From Chryseobacterium binzhouense (GTDB lineage: Bacteria > Bacteroidota > Bacteroidia > Flavobacteriales > Weeksellaceae), in NCBI RefSeq assembly GCF_007474545.1, contig NZ_VKOG01000006.1:62001-126000 (forward strand): 64,000 nucleotides of DNA, written 5' to 3'. How positions within the stretch are numbered: position 1 is the first letter of the stretch; every line of letters starts with the position of its first letter. Below the pieces are notes generated by a model. That model was not told where the DNA came from. It saw nothing but the letters and a program-made list of their open reading frames with translations, and made no database searches. This document shows positions 60,981 to 64,000 of this stretch, in pieces. The position numbers and the translations under genes were made by a program.

Positions 60981-63900
60981 ATGGAAACCCAAAAATATAC
61001 TCCAACAAACAAAGTAAGAATTGTAACTGCAGCTTCGTTATTCGACGGTCACGATGCTGCCATTAATATAATGCGCCGTGTCATTCAGGGAACAGGATGT
61101 GAAGTCATTCACCTTGGACACGACAAATCGGCAGAAGAAGTGGTAAATACAGCCATTCAGGAAGATGCAAACGCTATTGCGTTAACTTCTTATCAGGGCG
61201 GTCATAACGAATATTTTAAATACATCTATGATCTTTTAAGAGAAAAAAATTCGCCACAGATTAAAATTTTTGGCGGCGGCGGCGGTGTAATTCTGCCGGA
61301 AGAAATCGAAGATATTATGGCTTACGGAATCGACCGAATTTATTCTCCGGATGATGGTCGTGAACTTGGTTTGCAGGGAATGATTGATGATTTGGTTCAA
61401 AAATCCGACTTCGCAACAGGAAAAGATATTGATGTAAAAGATCTGGACTCCATCAGTTTTGAAAATTCAACTAGCATTGCGAAAATCATTTCAGCAGTGG
61501 AAAATTTTTCAGAAGAAAAACCTGAGCTGGTAAAAGCAATTGACGAAAAATCAAAAGACTTACATATTCCGATTATCGGGATCACAGGAACCGGAGGAGC
61601 CGGAAAATCTTCTTTAACAGACGAACTGGTAAGACGTTTCCTGCGTTCAAACACCGATAAAAAAATTGCAATTATCTCCATCGACCCTTCAAAAAAGAAA
61701 ACAGGAGGAGCGCTTTTGGGTGACAGAATCCGTATGAACGCGATCAATGATCCAAGAGTTTATATGCGTTCGATGGCGACAAGAGAAAACAACGTTTCTG
61801 TTTCTCCGTTCATTCATTCTGCTTTGAATGTTTTAAAATTAGCTCATCCAGATGTAATTATTTTGGAAACTTCGGGTATTGGACAATCCGGTTCGGAAGT
61901 TTCTGATTTTGCGGATGTTTCGATGTACGTAATGACTCCGGAATATGGTGCTTCCACACAGTTGGAAAAAATCGATATGTTGGATTATGCAGATTTGGTT
62001 GCTTTAAATAAATCTGACAAACGTGGCGCTCTTGATGCGCTTCAAGCCGTAAGAAAACAGTTCCAGAGAAACCATTTGCTGTGGGAACAGCCATTGGATG
62101 AAATGCCGGTTTATGCAACAAAGGCATCTCAGTTCAACGATCACGGAACAACAGAATTATACAACAGATTAGTTTCTAAAGTCAACGATAAATTTGCTGA
62201 TTTAAATTTAAAAACATTTGTTGAACAGGAAATTACAGACGAAGTAACGATTATTCCGCCAAAAAGAGTGCGTTATCTTTCCGAAATCGTTGAAAACAAC
62301 AGACAATACGATGCGAATGTTGAAAAACAGGCAGAGTTGGCAAGAAAAATGTATCATATTGATGGTGTTAAAAAAATTATTTCCAATGAAACTTTAGACG
62401 CTGAATATCAAAAGGCAGAAAAAGAACTTCAACAGGAAAACATCGACTTCCTAAAAACCTGGGACGATACGAAAAAGGCTTTCCACGAAGAGTTTTATTC
62501 CTACTTCGTTCGTGGAAAAGAAATTAAGGTTGAAACCTCAACAGAATCTTTATCTCACCTAAGAATTCCGAAAATTGCATTACCAAAATACAACGATTGG
62601 GGCGATTTGATCAAATGGAAAGGTCAGGAAAATCTTCCGGGAAGTTTCCCTTACACTGCGGGAATTTATCCTTTTAAAAGAACCGGAGAAGATCCAACGA
62701 GAATGTTTGCCGGAGAAGGAGGTCCTGAAAGAACCAACAGAAGATTTCATTACGTTTCTGCGGAAATGCCTGCAAAGCGGTTATCAACCGCCTTTGATAG
62801 TGTAACTTTATATGGTCAGGATCCTGCACTTCCACCGGATATTTACGGTAAAATCGGAAATGCGGGCGTTTCTATTGCGACTTTGGATGATGCTAAAAAA
62901 CTATATTCAGGATTTGATTTGGTGAATGCATTAACTTCGGTTTCAATGACGATTAACGGTCCGGCTCCGATGTTATTGGCTTTCTTTATGAACGCAGCCA
63001 TCGACCAGAATGTTGAAAAATATATTATTGAGAATAAACTTGAAGCTAAGGTTGAGGAAGTTTTAAAAGCGAAATTCGATGACAAAGGTTTAGCAAGACC
63101 AAAATACAACGGCGAATTACCACCTTCCAATAATGGTTTAGGACTAAAATTATTAGGAATTACAGGTGATGAAGTGATTCCTGCTAATGTTTATGCAGAA
63201 ATTAAAGCAAAAACCATTGCTACTGTTCGTGGAACCGTTCAGGCAGATATTTTGAAGGAAGATCAGGCACAGAATACCTGTATTTTCTCTACGGAATTTG
63301 CTTTGAGATTGATGGGTGACGTTCAGGAATATTTCATCAAAGAAAAAGTAAGAAACTTCTACTCTGTTTCCATTTCAGGATATCATATTGCGGAAGCAGG
63401 AGCCAATCCGGTTTCACAGTTGGCATTTACTTTGGCGAATGGTTTCACGTATGTGGAATATTATCTGTCAAGAGGAATGGATATTAATGATTTTGCACCA
63501 AATTTATCGTTCTTCTTCTCCAACGGAATCGATCCTGAATATTCGGTAATCGGACGTGTCGCGAGAAGAATCTGGGCAAAAGCAATGAAACTGAAATACG
63601 GAGCCGACGAAAGAAGCCAGATGTTGAAATATCACATCCAGACTTCAGGACGCTCGCTTCACGCTCAGGAAATTGATTTCAACGATATCAGAACAACTTT
63701 ACAGGCGTTGTATGCAATTTACGATAACTGTAATTCATTGCACACGAATGCTTATGACGAGGCAATTACAACGCCAACTGAGCAATCTGTAAGAAGAGCG
63801 ATGGCGATTCAGTTGATTATCAATAAAGAATTAGGATTGGCGAAAAATGAAAATCCGCTTCAGGGTTCATTTATCATTGAAGAATTGACGGATTTAGTTG

Positions 63901-64000
63901 AAGAGGCTGTTTACGCAGAATTCGACAGAATTACAGAAAGAGGCGGTGTTTTGGGTGCGATGGAAACCATGTACCAACGTTCAAAAATACAGGAAGAATC
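60981..64000 (+). CDS. icmF: Fused B12-dependent acyl-CoA mutase (IcmF type), 3-prime end outside the window
   Basis: An uninterrupted frame runs from ATG 60981 to the window edge (over 1000 codons, no stop), beginning [20 protein letters not shown]. The N-terminal B12-binding domain shows [14 protein letters not shown], with the cobalt-ligand region [10 protein letters not shown] and FGGGGGV. Next is a MeaB/ArgK-like GTPase domain with [32 protein letters not shown] and NKSD. Last is a mutase barrel with [18 protein letters not shown]. This order (B12, GTPase, mutase) is that of isobutyryl-CoA mutase fused to its chaperone. It would rearrange isobutyryl- or a related acyl-CoA in branched-chain or fatty-acid metabolism. 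Confidence 0.9.
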   Translation, partial: METQKYTPTNKVRIVTAASLFDGHDAAINIMRRVIQGTGCEVIHLGHDKSAEEVVNTAIQEDANAIALTSYQGGHNEYFKYIYDLLREKNSPQIKIFGGGGGVILPEEIEDIMAYGIDRIYSPDDGRELGLQGMIDDLVQKSDFATGKDIDVKDLDSISFENSTSIAKIISAVENFSEEKPELVKAIDEKSKDLHIPIIGITGTGGAGKSSLTDELVRRFLRSNTDKKIAIISIDPSKKKTGGALLGDRIRMNAINDPRVYMRSMATRENNVSVSPFIHSALNVLKLAHPDVIILETSGIGQSGSEVSDFADVSMYVMTPEYGASTQLEKIDMLDYADLVALNKSDKRGALDALQAVRKQFQRNHLLWEQPLDEMPVYATKASQFNDHGTTELYNRLVSKVNDKFADLNLKTFVEQEITDEVTIIPPKRVRYLSEIVENNRQYDANVEKQAELARKMYHIDGVKKIISNETLDAEYQKAEKELQQENIDFLKTWDDTKKAFHEEFYSYFVRGKEIKVETSTESLSHLRIPKIALPKYNDWGDLIKWKGQENLPGSFPYTAGIYPFKRTGEDPTRMFAGEGGPERTNRRFHYVSAEMPAKRLSTAFDSVTLYGQDPALPPDIYGKIGNAGVSIATLDDAKKLYSGFDLVNALTSVSMTINGPAPMLLAFFMNAAIDQNVEKYIIENKLEAKVEEVLKAKFDDKGLARPKYNGELPPSNNGLGLKLLGITGDEVIPANVYAEIKAKTIATVRGTVQADILKEDQAQNTCIFSTEFALRLMGDVQEYFIKEKVRNFYSVSISGYHIAEAGANPVSQLAFTLANGFTYVEYYLSRGMDINDFAPNLSFFFSNGIDPEYSVIGRVARRIWAKAMKLKYGADERSQMLKYHIQTSGRSLHAQEIDFNDIRTTLQALYAIYDNCNSLHTNAYDEAITTPTEQSVRRAMAIQLIINKELGLAKNENPLQGSFIIEELTDLVEEAVYAEFDRITERGGVLGAMETMYQRSKIQEE

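Noticed and set aside
1-64000. tRNA genes, CRISPR array, restriction-modification or other defence system, prophage
   Set aside because: No tRNA T-arm or CCA-type ends, no spaced direct repeats, and no phage or defence gene motifs were seen anywhere in the window.

Overview
The window looks like a chromosomal segment of a Chryseobacterium-like member of the Flavobacteriia (phylum Bacteroidota). The evidence is an AT-rich sequence, almost no Shine-Dalgarno sites, Bacteroidota promoters (TTG, then about 19-22 nt, then TAnnTTTG) 6-30 nt before many starts, lipoproteins ending their signal at Cys, and four proteins with the type B C-terminal sorting domain of the type IX secretion system (T9SS). 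No tRNA, rRNA, CRISPR array or prophage was seen. One complete insertion sequence is present. Species cannot be fixed from the sequence alone.

Layout. 0-4 kb: the N-terminal piece of an SH3-domain protein, an O-methyltransferase, an orphan promoter-terminator unit, an OmpA-like lipoprotein, tilS and a sigma factor. 4.1-9.7 kb: a tightly packed set of eight genes with a redox/envelope character (thioredoxin-peroxiredoxin fusion, YHS protein, outer-membrane barrel, DM13 lipoprotein, DoxX, DinB, NRDE, ATP-grasp), split after its first gene by an 84-bp REP-like palindrome. 9.7-21 kb: dsbD, an orphan exbD, a lipoprotein, an alpha/beta hydrolase, a patatin, a DHH phosphoesterase, rpmH, ftsE, the ribE-histidine kinase-tRNA methyltransferase operon (minus strand) and pdxA. 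21-25.4 kb: yceD-rpmF, accB-accC and rocD. 25.5-34.5 kb: a surface-glycan locus with glycosyltransferases, a polysaccharide deacetylase, a methyltransferase and a mannose-isomerase-type cupin. 34.5-38.8 kb: gltX, accA, a small secreted-protein family member and tsf.

39-57.7 kb is the most unusual part. Four consecutive large secreted T9SS type B proteins (945-1385 aa) share an IgGFc-binding-like N-terminal region, Ig-like modules, a SprB-like repeat and the sorting domain. Each has its own promoter element, and terminators follow the second and third. A carboxypeptidase-regulatory-like protein follows, then two more copies of the small secreted family seen before tsf, an IS5-like element with clear ends and a 4-bp target duplication, and trmB. 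The three small secreted paralogues bracket the array, and tsf is about 19 kb from rpsB in the opposite orientation. A simple reading is that the array segment was inverted.

57.7-64 kb: rplM-rpsI-rpsB (minus strand), two small unknown genes, and a fused B12-dependent acyl-CoA mutase (IcmF type) that runs off the end of the window.

Start sites were revised where the longest open frame began at TTG or well upstream of the conserved N-terminus (ribE, gltX, accB, the YHS gene, one glycosyltransferase, the small secreted family, yceD and a membrane protein).
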